Shown here: positions 1 through 12,532 of the stretch, piece by piece
Layout of the letters: each line of letters opens with the position of its first letter
Position numbering within the stretch: position 1 is the first letter of the stretch
From: Rhodoferax mekongensis
Lineage (GTDB): Bacteria; Pseudomonadota; Gammaproteobacteria; Burkholderiales; Burkholderiaceae_C
NCBI RefSeq assembly: GCF_032191775.1
Contig: NZ_CP132507.1
Span: 1,451,001 to 1,515,000, forward strand
Direction of reading: 5' to 3'
Length of the DNA stretch: 64,000 nt
Notes under the pieces: generated by a model
What the model was told of the DNA's origin: nothing
The model's input: the letters and a program-made list of their open reading frames with translations, nothing else
Databases searched by the model: none
Program-made: the position numbers and the translations under genes

Positions 1-1
1 C

Positions 2-64
2 CTGCTTGACACGCGGTTTACCTTGCCGGTTGACAATACGGCTGACAACGGAGCGGTGGTCTAA
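2..64 (+). CDS. 3' end of an unidentified protein (partial)
   Basis: An open frame runs from the left edge to a TAA at 62-64 and encodes about 20 residues ending in GAVV. It reads like the C-terminus of a gene that starts outside the window, but the stretch is too short to identify and one other forward frame is also open here. No function can be given. Confidence 0.35.
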   Translation: MLDTRFTLPVDNTADNGAVV

Positions 65-110
65 AGCGTTAGCTGGGCTGAGGTGAACCGTTCCAGAACC
101 GGAGAGAAAT

Positions 111-578
111 ATGCAACAGATCATGAAATGGGCAAGCATTGCCCTGGTAGTAGCCACTTTGGGTGCATGCGCGAGCAGCAGCCCAGATGTCATCCAGCGC
201 GGTGATGCGCAGCGAATGGCCCAGGTGCAAGACGGGGTCATCCTATCCGTGCGCAATGTGGTGGTGGATGGAAATCAGTCCGGGGTAGGTGCAGCGGTAG
301 GCGGCGTAGTGGGCGCCATTGGCGGCTACGGCGGCAGTGGTGTGCAGCGCGAAGCCCAAGTTCTGGGTGTATTGGCCGGTGTGGCGGGCGCCGCAGCGGG
401 CAATGCATTGGAGCGTTTGGCAACCAAAGAAGATGCGGTCGAAATCCTTGTTCAGCTCAAAGGCGGCGATCGCCGTGCCATCGTTCAAGCCAAGGGTGGA
501 GAGCAATTGGCAGCGGGTGATGCCGTGATTATTGTCACCACCGGTGGCAAAGTTCGAGTGACCAAAGCGCCCAAATAA
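111..578 (+). CDS. Glycine-zipper outer-membrane lipoprotein (SlyB/Pcp-like)
   Basis: This is a 155-residue lipoprotein. The N-terminus has a hydrophobic signal segment ending in a lipobox with the lipid-modified cysteine near residue 20 (LGACASS). Residues about 55-105 hold alternating Gly/Ala runs typical of a glycine-zipper domain, followed by a small beta-rich C-terminal part. SlyB/Pcp-type proteins sit in the outer-membrane inner leaflet and help envelope integrity; the exact role here is inferred from family resemblance. The ATG at 111 follows a purine-rich GGAGAG, which supports this start. The gene is probably monocistronic, because an FNR-type box and hairpins lie directly after its stop. 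Confidence 0.8.
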   Translation: MQQIMKWASIALVVATLGACASSSPDVIQRGDAQRMAQVQDGVILSVRNVVVDGNQSGVGAAVGGVVGAIGGYGGSGVQREAQVLGVLAGVAGAAAGNALERLATKEDAVEILVQLKGGDRRAIVQAKGGEQLAAGDAVIIVTTGGKVRVTKAPK

Positions 579-592
579 TTGATGTGAATCAA
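579..592 (+). promoter_or_regulatory. FNR/Anr-type binding site
   Basis: TTGATGTGAATCAA matches the FNR consensus TTGAT-N4-ATCAA exactly. Its centre (585.5) lies about 84 bp before the ATG of the metallo-beta-lactamase-fold gene. A -10-like GACAAT at 615-620 would put the transcription start near 627, so the box centre falls at about -41.5, the standard class II activation position. This suggests oxygen-limited induction of the downstream gene. Confidence 0.7.
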
Positions 593-609
593 AGCCCGGT
601 TGTCGGGCT
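593..609 (+). other. Short hairpin between FNR box and -10
   Basis: AGCCCG (593-598) pairs with CGGGCT (604-609) around a five-base loop, followed by GATTTG. It could be the weak terminator of the preceding lipoprotein gene. It sits inside the proposed promoter, so it may alternatively be incidental. Confidence 0.4.
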
Positions 610-630
610 GATTTGACAATCGGGGTTCAT

Positions 631-650
631 GTGGGCGCATAGGCGCCCAC
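631..650 (+). other. Perfect 8-bp hairpin in the 5' leader
   Basis: GTGGGCGC (631-638) and GCGCCCAC (643-650) form a perfect stem with a four-base loop, 20 bp before the ATG at 670. Only a short T run follows, so it is a poor terminator. If transcription starts near 627, the hairpin is at the extreme 5' end of the mRNA, where it could stabilise the transcript. Confidence 0.45.
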
Positions 651-669
651 TTTGCATAAGGGCCCCGCC

Positions 670-1446
670 ATGGCTGTTGAACTCTACAAAGACGCCCATC
701 ACTGCTGTGTGATGTTCACGGATCTCGTGTCCGACGAAACCGAAGCGGTGCAGGCCAATCAGTTTCTTATCGTCGACCATGGAGAAGGGGTGATCCTGGA
801 CCCGGGCGGCAATATGACCTACAACGAGTTGAATCTGACGATGCGCAAGTACATAGCGCCTCAGCACCTCGACTACATCATCGCCTCCCACGCCGACCCG
901 GACATCATTGCCTCCCTGGACCGCTGGATGACCTCCACCCAGGCCAAGTTGTTGATTTCTCAGCTTTGGGCCCGTTTCGCCCCCCACTTCTGCAAAATCG
1001 GCAAGACGGAGGATCGCATCATTCCCATTCCGGATGAGGGGGGCAAACTCCGCTTCGGCAAAACCGAGCTGTGGCTGTTACCCGCGCACTTTCTGCATGC
1101 CGAGGGCAATTTTCAGTTTTATGACCCCGTGAGCAAGATCCTGTTTTCCGGCGACCTAGGTGTTTCCATGCTCAGTGGACAGGACGCGCGCAAACCCATC
1201 ACCAACTTGATGCCTATGCCTCATGGCATGGAGGCGTTTCACCGCCGCTACATGGTCAGCAACAAAATCCTCAAGCTGTGGGTGCGCATGGTTCGTGGGC
1301 TGGAGATTTCAATGATCGTTCCGCAGCATGGCGCGCCCTTGCAAGGGGCTGCCATTGCCCAGTTGTTGGATTGGCTGGATAACCTGTCATGCGGCATTGA
1401 TCTCATGGGCACGCCTCAATACCAATTGCCGGTGACGGGTCTGTAA
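670..1446 (+). CDS. Metallo-beta-lactamase-fold protein of the oxygen-binding/flavodiiron type (ODP-like)
   Basis: The 258-residue protein has a complete metallo-beta-lactamase fold like the diiron domain of flavodiiron proteins and the stand-alone oxygen-binding ODP proteins, but no flavodoxin domain. Visible metal ligands are H74-x-D76-x-D78, H143 after PAHFLHAEGN, D162 in FSGDLG and H220 in PQHGAP. The motif-1 histidine that follows the second Asp in many hydrolases is Ile79 here, as is common when the site binds O2 or NO rather than hydrolysing. ATG 670 is preferred over an upstream TTG at 652 because an AAGGG ribosome site precedes it. An exact FNR box upstream supports a role in low-oxygen physiology. 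The substrate is unknown. Confidence 0.75.
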   Translation: MAVELYKDAHHCCVMFTDLVSDETEAVQANQFLIVDHGEGVILDPGGNMTYNELNLTMRKYIAPQHLDYIIASHADPDIIASLDRWMTSTQAKLLISQLWARFAPHFCKIGKTEDRIIPIPDEGGKLRFGKTELWLLPAHFLHAEGNFQFYDPVSKILFSGDLGVSMLSGQDARKPITNLMPMPHGMEAFHRRYMVSNKILKLWVRMVRGLEISMIVPQHGAPLQGAAIAQLLDWLDNLSCGIDLMGTPQYQLPVTGL

Positions 1447-1482
1447 GCGGTTTGGTGCTGTGATCCGCTACCATCGCGGCCC

Positions 1483-2178
1483 ATGGCACGACTTCCCCGC
1501 TTGGCAATTGCCGGATATCTGCACCACGTTTTGCAGCGCGGTGCGCATGGCCAGTCCATCTGCTCGGCCACGGAGGATTACGAAGAGCTGCTGAATGCGA
1601 TACACCTCGCGGCACGGCAACATCAGGTCGCTGTGCATGGCTATGTGCTGTTGCAAGATCACTTCCATCTGTTGTTGACGCCTGCCAACGAGCAGGGCTT
1701 GGCGCTCATGATGCAGTCTTTGGGGCGTACTTATGTGCGCTACTTCAACCGCAAATACGACCGCAAAGGTACCTTGTGGGAGGGGCGCTTCAAATCCGCG
1801 GTTTTGCAGCCACGCCACGCCTTGGCGGTACTGACCTTTATGGACCTGCATCCGTCGCGCGCCGGTATCGGATTGCCGCCTTCAGGCTATCCGTGGTCCA
1901 GCTACTCGCATTACAGCGGCGTCATCACCGACAAGCGTATCGTGACCCACCCCGCCTATTGGGCATTGGGCAATACGCCCTTTGCGCGCGAGGCAGCCTA
2001 CCAAGCGGCGGCCCGGGAGGGCCTCAATTCAGTGCAACTCCAGCAAATCACCGACTCGGTGACCCGTGGATGGGCGTTGGCGGACGATGATTTCGTTGCG
2101 GAATTGCAAAAAAGTACCACGCGACGTTTGGTGCGCAAAACGCCAGGACGCCCCCGTAAGGTAACTGCTTCAGACTAA
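1483..2178 (+). CDS. REP-associated tyrosine transposase (RAYT, Y1 superfamily)
   Basis: This 231-residue protein belongs to the IS200/REP-associated Y1 transposases. The HUH metal-binding motif is HFH in QDHFHLLLTP, and the likely catalytic tyrosine lies in the helix RTYVRYFNRKY. The motif GTLWEGRFKS and the segment around YPWSSY are family hallmarks. RAYTs cut and join single-stranded DNA at short palindromic repeats and are usually single-copy chromosomal genes rather than self-mobile elements. No IS-type terminal repeats flank it. Downstream are two direct copies of TGACCCCATTT and a degenerate copy of the window's dispersed palindromic repeat, which are candidate substrates. Confidence 0.85.
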   Translation: MARLPRLAIAGYLHHVLQRGAHGQSICSATEDYEELLNAIHLAARQHQVAVHGYVLLQDHFHLLLTPANEQGLALMMQSLGRTYVRYFNRKYDRKGTLWEGRFKSAVLQPRHALAVLTFMDLHPSRAGIGLPPSGYPWSSYSHYSGVITDKRIVTHPAYWALGNTPFAREAAYQAAAREGLNSVQLQQITDSVTRGWALADDDFVAELQKSTTRRLVRKTPGRPRKVTASD

Positions 2179-2182
2179 ATAT

Positions 2183-2228
2183 CGGTGCTGGCAAATGCTG
2201 TATTTGCGCGATGTGCTATGAATTTGAT
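2183..2228 (+). repeat. Degenerate copy of the dispersed ~50-bp palindromic repeat (weak)
   Basis: The stretch with GTGCTGGC, TTGCGCGA and GCTATGAATTTGATAT follows the same order of blocks as the clear copies (TGGCGCCCG, TGCGCGAG, GCTAT…ATAGC), but is diverged. It lies five bases after the RAYT stop codon. Confidence 0.35.
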
Positions 2229-2229
2229 A

Positions 2230-2290
2230 TGACCCCATTTTATGTTTACTTGTTTAATGAGCTACGAAAACAGTGTCTGACCCCATTTAA
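2230..2290 (+). repeat. Pair of TGACCCCATTT direct repeats behind the transposase
   Basis: TGACCCCATTT occurs at 2230-2240 and again at 2278-2288, 48 bp apart, each followed by an A/T-rich tail. The pair lies between the RAYT gene and the gltB promoter. From memory, similar GTCTGACCCC-type motifs flank RAYT genes in related bacteria; here only the duplication itself is directly seen. Confidence 0.5.
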
Positions 2291-2295
2291 ATTTC

Positions 2296-2324
2296 TTGGC
2301 ACTTTTGTTGCGTTGCAGTATTCT
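2296..2324 (+). promoter_or_regulatory. Sigma-70 promoter candidate for gltBD
   Basis: TTGGCA (2296-2301) and TATTCT (2319-2324) are separated by 17 bp and lie 32 bp before the gltB ATG. It is the best promoter-like match between the transposase and gltB. The start site is not proven. Confidence 0.5.
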
Positions 2325-2355
2325 CCAAGTCCACTGTAATTTTCAGGAGTGCGCC

Positions 2356-7146
<4,791 letters not shown>

Positions 7147-7180
7147 GGCGAGCCTGATCTAACGCACAAGGACGTACATC

Positions 7181-8647
7181 ATGGGAAAAGTCACTGGCTT
7201 CATGGAGTTTGAGCGCATCGAAGAGGGCTACAAGCCCGTTACTGAGCGCCTGAAGAACTACAAAGAGTTCGTTATCGGTCTGGACGATGCACAGGCTAAC
7301 AAGCAAGCTGCGCGCTGCATGGACTGCGGTACGCCGTTCTGCAATAACGGCTGCCCGGTCAACAACATCATTCCGGACTTCAACGACCTCGTCTTCCGCA
7401 AGGACTGGAAGGCCGCGATCGATACGCTGCACAGCACCAACAACTTCCCCGAGTTCACTGGCCGCATCTGCCCCGCACCTTGCGAAGCAGCTTGCACCTT
7501 GAATGTCAACGAAGAAGCGGTGGGCATCAAGTCGATCGAGCACGCCATCATTGACCGCGCCTGGCACGAAGGATGGGTCAAGCCCCAGCCAGCGGCTGTC
7601 AAGACCGGCAAGAAGGTCGCCATCGTGGGCTCCGGCCCTGCCGGCATGGCCGCTGCCCAACAGCTGGCCCGTGCTGGCCACGATGTGACCTTGTTTGAAA
7701 AGAACGACCGCATTGGTGGCTTGCTGCGCTACGGCATTCCAGACTTCAAGATGGAAAAGTCCCATATCGACCGCCGTGCAGAGCAGTTGGTCGCCGAGGG
7801 TGTGACCATCCGCACCGGTGTGTTGGTAGGTGAAATGCCCAAGGGCTCCAAGGTCACCAACTGGGCCAAGGAAACCATCTCCCCCGAGCAGCTCAAGAAG
7901 GACTTCGACGCCGTGCTGCTGACCGGTGGTGCCGAACAGTCCCGCGACTTGCCTGTGCCCGGCCGCGACTTGGACGGTATCCACTTCGCCATGGAGTTCC
8001 TGCCCCAGCAAAACAAGGTGAATGCCGGTGACAAACTCAAAAATCAGCTGCGTGCTGACGGCAAGCACGTCATCGTCATCGGCGGTGGTGACACCGGCTC
8101 CGACTGCGTGGGTACCTCCAATCGCCATGGCGCGGTCAGCGTGACCCAGTTCGAGGTGATGCCCCAGCCTCCGGCTGAAGAAAATCGCCCGCTCACCTGG
8201 CCTTACTGGCCCCTGAAACTGCGCACCAGCTCCAGCCATGAAGAAGGTTGCGAGCGCGTGTTCTCCATCTCCACCAAAGAGTTCATCGGCGAAAAGGGCA
8301 AAGTCACGGGTCTAAAGACCGTGCAAGTCGAGTTCAAGGATGGCAAGTTGGTGGACGTACCCGGCACGGAGAAAGTGCTCAAGGCCGACCTCGTGTTGCT
8401 GGCCATGGGTTTCGTCAATCCGGTCGCTACCGTATTGGAGTCTTTTGGCATTGACAAAGACGCCCGCGGCAACGCCAAAGCCACGACCGACATCGCTGGT
8501 GGCTACGCCACCAATGTGCCCAAGGTGTTCGCAGCTGGCGATATCCGCCGCGGTCAATCCCTGGTGGTGTGGGCCATCCGCGAAGGCCGCCAAGCCGCAC
8601 GTGCGGTGGACGAGTTCTTGATGGGCTTTACCGACCTGCCACGCTGA
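7181..8647 (+). CDS. gltD: Glutamate synthase (NADPH) small subunit
   Basis: The 488-residue small subunit passes electrons from NADPH through FAD and Fe-S clusters to GltB. The N-terminal cysteine-rich domain has [13 protein letters not shown] and CPAPCEAAC, the ligands of two [4Fe-4S] clusters. A dinucleotide-binding GSGPAG motif lies near residue 150 and a second GGGDTGSDC motif near residue 298. The C-terminal [16 protein letters not shown] motif is typical of the family. The start has an AAGGA ribosome site and the gene is co-transcribed with gltB. A two-hairpin terminator follows the stop. Confidence 0.97.
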   Translation: MGKVTGFMEFERIEEGYKPVTERLKNYKEFVIGLDDAQANKQAARCMDCGTPFCNNGCPVNNIIPDFNDLVFRKDWKAAIDTLHSTNNFPEFTGRICPAPCEAACTLNVNEEAVGIKSIEHAIIDRAWHEGWVKPQPAAVKTGKKVAIVGSGPAGMAAAQQLARAGHDVTLFEKNDRIGGLLRYGIPDFKMEKSHIDRRAEQLVAEGVTIRTGVLVGEMPKGSKVTNWAKETISPEQLKKDFDAVLLTGGAEQSRDLPVPGRDLDGIHFAMEFLPQQNKVNAGDKLKNQLRADGKHVIVIGGGDTGSDCVGTSNRHGAVSVTQFEVMPQPPAEENRPLTWPYWPLKLRTSSSHEEGCERVFSISTKEFIGEKGKVTGLKTVQVEFKDGKLVDVPGTEKVLKADLVLLAMGFVNPVATVLESFGIDKDARGNAKATTDIAGGYATNVPKVFAAGDIRRGQSLVVWAIREGRQAARAVDEFLMGFTDLPR

Positions 8648-8704
8648 TAAGGGTTTTCCCCCTTATCATTCCAAGGCCGGGCACATCCCGGCCTTGTTGC
8701 TTTT
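8646..8704 (+). terminator. Tandem hairpin terminator after gltBD
   Basis: GATAAGGG/CCCTTATC (8646-8653 with 8660-8667) is followed by a stronger stem AAGGCCGGG/CCCGGCCTT (8673-8681 with 8687-8695) and then GTTGCTTTT. The second stem plus T-rich end looks like an intrinsic terminator. It ends immediately before the mlaF start. Confidence 0.7.
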
Positions 8705-9544
8705 ATGGCTACCACTCCTTCCTCTGCTCTGGTTGAACTGAAAAACGTCTCCTTCGGATACGGGGAGCGGCGCATCCTCGATGGCGTGTCTTTGACAGTG
8801 CCACGCGGCAAGGTGACGGCCCTCATGGGCGCGTCTGGTGGCGGCAAAACGACGGTGCTTCGTCTTATCGGCGGGCAAATCCGGGTGCAAAGCGGGCAGG
8901 TGCTGCTCCACGGCCCCGACGCGGGTGATGTGCCACAGGACATTTCTAATCTGGGCTCTGAGGCCTTGTATGCCGCCCGCCGCCGTATGGGCATGTTGTT
9001 CCAGTTCGGTGCCTTGTTCACGGATTTGAGTGTGTTTGACAATGTGGCTTTCCCCTTGCGGGAGCACACCGGTCTGTCGGAAGCATTGGTTCGCGACATC
9101 GTCCTGATGAAGCTCAACGCGGTGGGCTTGCGGGGCGCGCGGGATTTGATGCCCTCTGAAATCTCCGGTGGCATGGCGCGGCGCGTCGCACTGGCGCGTG
9201 CCATTGCCTTGGACCCCGAGTTGGTGATGTATGACGAACCCTTCGCCGGCCTGGATCCGATTTCCCTGGGTACTGCTGCGCGGCTCATCCGCCAACTGAA
9301 CGATGCCATGGGGCTGACCAGCATCATCGTGTCGCACGATCTGGAGGAAACCTTTCACATTGCCGATCAGGTCATTGTGTTGGCCAACGGCAAGATTGCT
9401 GCCCAGGGCACGCCGCAAGAGGTGCGTGCCAGTACGGATCCATTGGTGCACCAGTTTGTGAATGCTTTGCCTGAAGGACCTGTACGCTTCCATTACCCCG
9501 CAGTGCCGGTAGAGGCTGACTTCTCCACAGAGGTAGCGCGATGA
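8705..9544 (+). CDS. mlaF: Phospholipid ABC transporter ATP-binding protein MlaF
   Basis: The 279-residue ATPase of the Mla system powers phospholipid movement between inner and outer membranes. It has Walker A GASGGGKTT at residues 42-50, the signature EISGGMARR, Walker B LVMYDEP and the switch histidine in SHDLEE. It heads the conserved order mlaFEDACB and its stop overlaps the mlaE start (ATGA). The C-terminal ~30 residues after the core ATPase extend past FVNALPEGPV, which agrees with MlaF, where the tail contacts the partner subunit. Confidence 0.93.
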   Translation: MATTPSSALVELKNVSFGYGERRILDGVSLTVPRGKVTALMGASGGGKTTVLRLIGGQIRVQSGQVLLHGPDAGDVPQDISNLGSEALYAARRRMGMLFQFGALFTDLSVFDNVAFPLREHTGLSEALVRDIVLMKLNAVGLRGARDLMPSEISGGMARRVALARAIALDPELVMYDEPFAGLDPISLGTAARLIRQLNDAMGLTSIIVSHDLEETFHIADQVIVLANGKIAAQGTPQEVRASTDPLVHQFVNALPEGPVRFHYPAVPVEADFSTEVAR

Positions 9545-10323
9545 AGTTTTTGCATCCCGCCGAGCTGGGTTTCGCTGTCCGTAGCAAGTTGGCGGATTGG
9601 GGTGCGGGTGCGCGCCTGATGGGGCGACTCGTGGCCTCGCTGGGCGCGGTGTTGCGCAGGCCGGCATTGCTGCGTGACCAGATCCACTTCATGGGCAACT
9701 ATTCGCTGGCCATCATCGCGGTATCCGGCGTGTTTGTCGGCTTTGTTATGGGCTTGCAGTACTACTATGGCTTGCAGCGCTTCGGTGCAGCTGACTCGGT
9801 AGGCATGCTGATTAGCCTGAGCCTGGTACGGGAGTTCGGGCCGGTGCTGACTGCTTTGCTGTTTGCGGGAAGGGCTGGAACTTCCTTGACCGCCGAAATC
9901 GGCCTGATGAAGGCGGGTGAACAACTCAGCGCGATGGAGATGATGGCGGTGGACCCCGTGTCGCGCATTCTTGCGCCGCGATTCTGGGGTGCGGTGATCG
10001 CCATGCCCATACTGGCAGCGGTGTTCAGTGCGGTCGGCGTATTGGGAGGCTGGGTGGTCAGCGTGCCCATGATCGGCATTGACTCCGGCGCGTTTTGGAG
10101 CCAAATGCAAAGCGGTGTCGATGTCTGGGTCGACGTGGGCAATGGCGTCATCAAGAGCGTGGTGTTCGGTTTTGCCGTGAGTTTCATTGCTTTGCTGCAG
10201 GGCTTTGAGGCGCAGCCAACACCCGAGGGTGTTGCCCGGGCCACGACGCGTACCGTGGTGGTGGCATCGCTCACCGTGCTGGCGTTGGACTTTGTCCTTA
10301 CCGCCATGATGTTCAGTATCTAG
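9541..10323 (+). CDS. mlaE: Phospholipid ABC transporter permease MlaE
   Basis: This 260-residue permease has about five membrane segments and the MlaE-family motifs LVREFGPVLTALLFAGRAG and AEIGLMKAGEQLSAMEMM, the latter forming the coupling helix to MlaF. It forms the MlaFEDB complex in the inner membrane. Its ATG overlaps the mlaF stop by four bases, so translation is probably coupled. mlaD follows after 10 bp. Confidence 0.94.
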   Translation: MKFLHPAELGFAVRSKLADWGAGARLMGRLVASLGAVLRRPALLRDQIHFMGNYSLAIIAVSGVFVGFVMGLQYYYGLQRFGAADSVGMLISLSLVREFGPVLTALLFAGRAGTSLTAEIGLMKAGEQLSAMEMMAVDPVSRILAPRFWGAVIAMPILAAVFSAVGVLGGWVVSVPMIGIDSGAFWSQMQSGVDVWVDVGNGVIKSVVFGFAVSFIALLQGFEAQPTPEGVARATTRTVVVASLTVLALDFVLTAMMFSI

Positions 10324-10333
10324 GGGAAGAAAA

Positions 10334-10813
10334 ATGCAACGCTCCAAAAATGATGTGTGGGTAGGCCTGTTTGTGCTGCTGGGGGCTTTGGCGCTGGTGT
10401 TTTTGGCGCTGCAGTCTGCAAACCTCCTGTCTTTCACCGTGGACAAAGGCTACTCTGTGACGGCCAAGTTTGACAACATCGGCGGTCTCAAGCCCAAAGC
10501 AGCAGTCAAAAGCGCCGGTGTGGTGGTGGGGCGTGTGGAGTCCATTGGCTTCGATGACAAAACCTTTCAGGCCAAAGTCCAGCTGTCCATGGACAAGCGC
10601 TTTGCCTTTCCCAAAGACAGTTCCCTCAAAATTTTGACCAGCGGCTTGTTAGGTGAGCAGTACATCGGCATCGAAGCAGGTGCTGATGCAGCCAACTTGG
10701 CTGCTGGCGACGTGATCGGCACCACCCAAAGTGCCGTAGTGCTGGAAAACCTGATCAGCCAGTTTCTTTACAGCAAGGCGGCGGACGGCCCCACTGACAA
10801 ATCAGCCAAATGA
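10334..10813 (+). CDS. mlaD: Outer-membrane lipid asymmetry protein MlaD (MCE domain)
   Basis: The 159-residue protein has one N-terminal membrane anchor (about residues 8-27) and a single periplasmic MCE domain with the motifs YSVTAKFDNIGGLKPKAAVKSAGVVVGRV and LTSGLLGEQYIGI shared by MlaD proteins. MlaD hexamers form the lipid channel on top of MlaE. Length and order match the family. The stop overlaps the start of mlaA. Confidence 0.93.
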   Translation: MQRSKNDVWVGLFVLLGALALVFLALQSANLLSFTVDKGYSVTAKFDNIGGLKPKAAVKSAGVVVGRVESIGFDDKTFQAKVQLSMDKRFAFPKDSSLKILTSGLLGEQYIGIEAGADAANLAAGDVIGTTQSAVVLENLISQFLYSKAADGPTDKSAK

Positions 10814-11523
10814 TGCGCTTATCGCTCCGCTGGCTGGCGTTGCTGGCCCTTTTCGCCACACTGCAAGGCTGCGCTACGGTGGCCAGCCCGGATCCCCGTG
10901 ACCCTTGGGAGTCCATGAACCGGTCGGTGTTCGGGTTCAACGATGCGGTGGATCGCGCGGTCGTCAAGCCGGTTGCAGTGGCATACAAACAAACCTTGCC
11001 ATCGTGGACGCGTACAGGCATTAACAATTTCTTTGCCAATCTTGACGATGTCTGGTCGGCGGTTAACAACGCGCTGACGTTAAGACGCCAAGCCTTCGGG
11101 GATAGCGTAGGTCGGGTCATGGTAAATACGACCCTTGGTTTGGGTGGGCTGATTGATGTGGCCAGCGATTTGAATATTGAGAAGCATCCTGCGAACTTCA
11201 ACATCACCTTGGGGCATTGGGGCGTAGGGGCTGGTCCTTATGTGGTGTTGCCCTTGCTCGGCCCCTTCACTTTGCGGGAAGTGGCGGCACTTCCTGTGGA
11301 TCGCCAGGGGAACTTGGTGAATCAGGTGGCTGATGAAGGTACGCGAACCGGCCTGACTGTGGTCGATCTTGTGGACACACGTTCCACGTTTTTGGATTCA
11401 GAGGGTGTCGTCAATGGTGCGGCACTGGACCGGTACTCTTTCATTCGTGACAGTTACTTGCAGCGACAGCGTTACCAGGTCTATGACGGCAATCCGCCGG
11501 ACGAAGAGCCCCAGGAGCCGTAG
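10810..11523 (+). CDS. mlaA: Outer-membrane lipoprotein MlaA (VacJ)
   Basis: The 237-residue lipoprotein has a signal peptide and lipobox (LQGCAT, Cys about residue 21). The diagnostic motifs DPWESMNRSVFGFNDAVDRAVVKPVA and TLGLGGLIDVASDLNI identify MlaA, the outer-membrane component that removes surface-exposed phospholipids and hands them to MlaC. In E. coli mlaA is elsewhere; its inclusion in the operon is common in betaproteobacteria. The acidic tail PPDEEPQEP is species-specific. ATG 10810 overlaps the mlaD stop; the next codon, ATG 10813, is an equally possible start. Confidence 0.93.
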   Translation: MMRLSLRWLALLALFATLQGCATVASPDPRDPWESMNRSVFGFNDAVDRAVVKPVAVAYKQTLPSWTRTGINNFFANLDDVWSAVNNALTLRRQAFGDSVGRVMVNTTLGLGGLIDVASDLNIEKHPANFNITLGHWGVGAGPYVVLPLLGPFTLREVAALPVDRQGNLVNQVADEGTRTGLTVVDLVDTRSTFLDSEGVVNGAALDRYSFIRDSYLQRQRYQVYDGNPPDEEPQEP

Positions 11524-11593
11524 GGTTAGGGGCTGCAGGTGCAGACTGATCGGGTGATGTGCATAATTTGCACTTGTTTGATGGGAATGAAAA

Positions 11594-12235
11594 ATGTTGA
11601 GTAAACGTGGTTTTCTGGGGTTGGCAAGCTCTTTGGCTCTGGTTGCAGGCGTGGTTTTTGCCCCTGCGGCCCATGCCGATGACGAGGCTCCTGACGCACT
11701 GATCAAGCGCTTGTCGGTCGATGTGCTGGATACCATCAAGGCAGACAAATCGATCCGCACTGGTGACACCGCAAAGATCGTGGCATTGGTGGACACGCGC
11801 ATCATGCCCAACGTGAACTTCCAGCGCATGACGGCCTCCGCAGTGGGCCCGGGTTGGCGCCAGGCGACGCCCGAGCAGCAAAAGCGCTTGCAAGACGAAT
11901 TCAAGATTCTGTTGGTTCGCACTTATGCCGGAGCGTTGGCTCAGGTCAATGACCAAACTATCGCCATGAAGCCGATGCGCATGGCGCCTGAAGATAAAGA
12001 AGTCATCGTTCGTACCGAAATCAAAGGTAAGGGTGATCCCATCCAGCTGGACTACCGCCTTGAGAAAACTCCCGGAGTGGGCGCCGGCTGGAAGATTTAC
12101 AACCTGAACGTTCTGGGCGTCTGGCTGGTGGAAACCTACCGCAGCCAGTTTGCCCAGCAGATCAATGCCAAGGGTGTTGATGGTTTGATTGACGCCTTGG
12201 CCGAACAAAACAAGGCCAACGCCAAGAAAGGCTGA
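11594..12235 (+). CDS. mlaC: Periplasmic phospholipid-binding protein MlaC
   Basis: The 213-residue protein has a cleavable signal peptide ending at AAHADD and a Tol-Tol-Ttg2/MlaC domain. It ferries phospholipids between MlaA in the outer membrane and MlaFEDB in the inner membrane. Family features include the segment RLQDEFKILLVRTYAGAL and the C-terminal WKIYNLNVLGVWLVETYRSQF. The 70-bp gap before it contains CATAAT inside GTGCA-TAATT-TGCAC (11559-11573), which may be an internal promoter, although the -35 is unconvincing. Confidence 0.93.
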   Translation: MLSKRGFLGLASSLALVAGVVFAPAAHADDEAPDALIKRLSVDVLDTIKADKSIRTGDTAKIVALVDTRIMPNVNFQRMTASAVGPGWRQATPEQQKRLQDEFKILLVRTYAGALAQVNDQTIAMKPMRMAPEDKEVIVRTEIKGKGDPIQLDYRLEKTPGVGAGWKIYNLNVLGVWLVETYRSQFAQQINAKGVDGLIDALAEQNKANAKKG

Positions 12236-12236
12236 T

Positions 12237-12503
12237 GTGCTGAACCTGCCCGCCACCATGACACATGAAGTCGCCCCGGCCTGTCTGTCGGAGCTTCGCG
12301 ACGGACTGCAGCACGAAGCTGCGACCGTCGTTGTCGATGGCGAGCGTTTGCAGCGCTTTGACTCCTCCGCGCTGGCCGTCTTGCTGGAACTGCGGCGCGA
12401 GTGCGCCAAGGCGGGCAAGGTATTTGCGGTGCAAAAGCTCCCCGCCCGTTTGCGCGATCTGGCCGCCCTGTACGGGATTGACGCACTGCTCAAGCCCGCC
12501 TGA
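12237..12503 (+). CDS. mlaB: STAS-domain protein MlaB
   Basis: This is an 88-residue single STAS domain. The first strand (VLNLPATMTHE) is followed by the loop RFDSSALAVLLELRREC, the usual position of the STAS helix that packs on MlaF. MlaB stabilises and activates MlaF. I choose GTG 12237, one base after the mlaC stop, because an ATG at 12258 would delete the first beta strand. Gene position and size fit MlaB. Confidence 0.85.
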   Translation: MLNLPATMTHEVAPACLSELRDGLQHEAATVVVDGERLQRFDSSALAVLLELRRECAKAGKVFAVQKLPARLRDLAALYGIDALLKPA

Positions 12504-12532
12504 GGGCAGCAGCGTAAAATCGCGGGTTCTTT

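Noticed and set aside
6..34. Two TTGACA boxes as promoter for the lipoprotein gene
   Set aside because: No -10 element at 16-19 bp follows either box, and they lie in a probable upstream coding tail.
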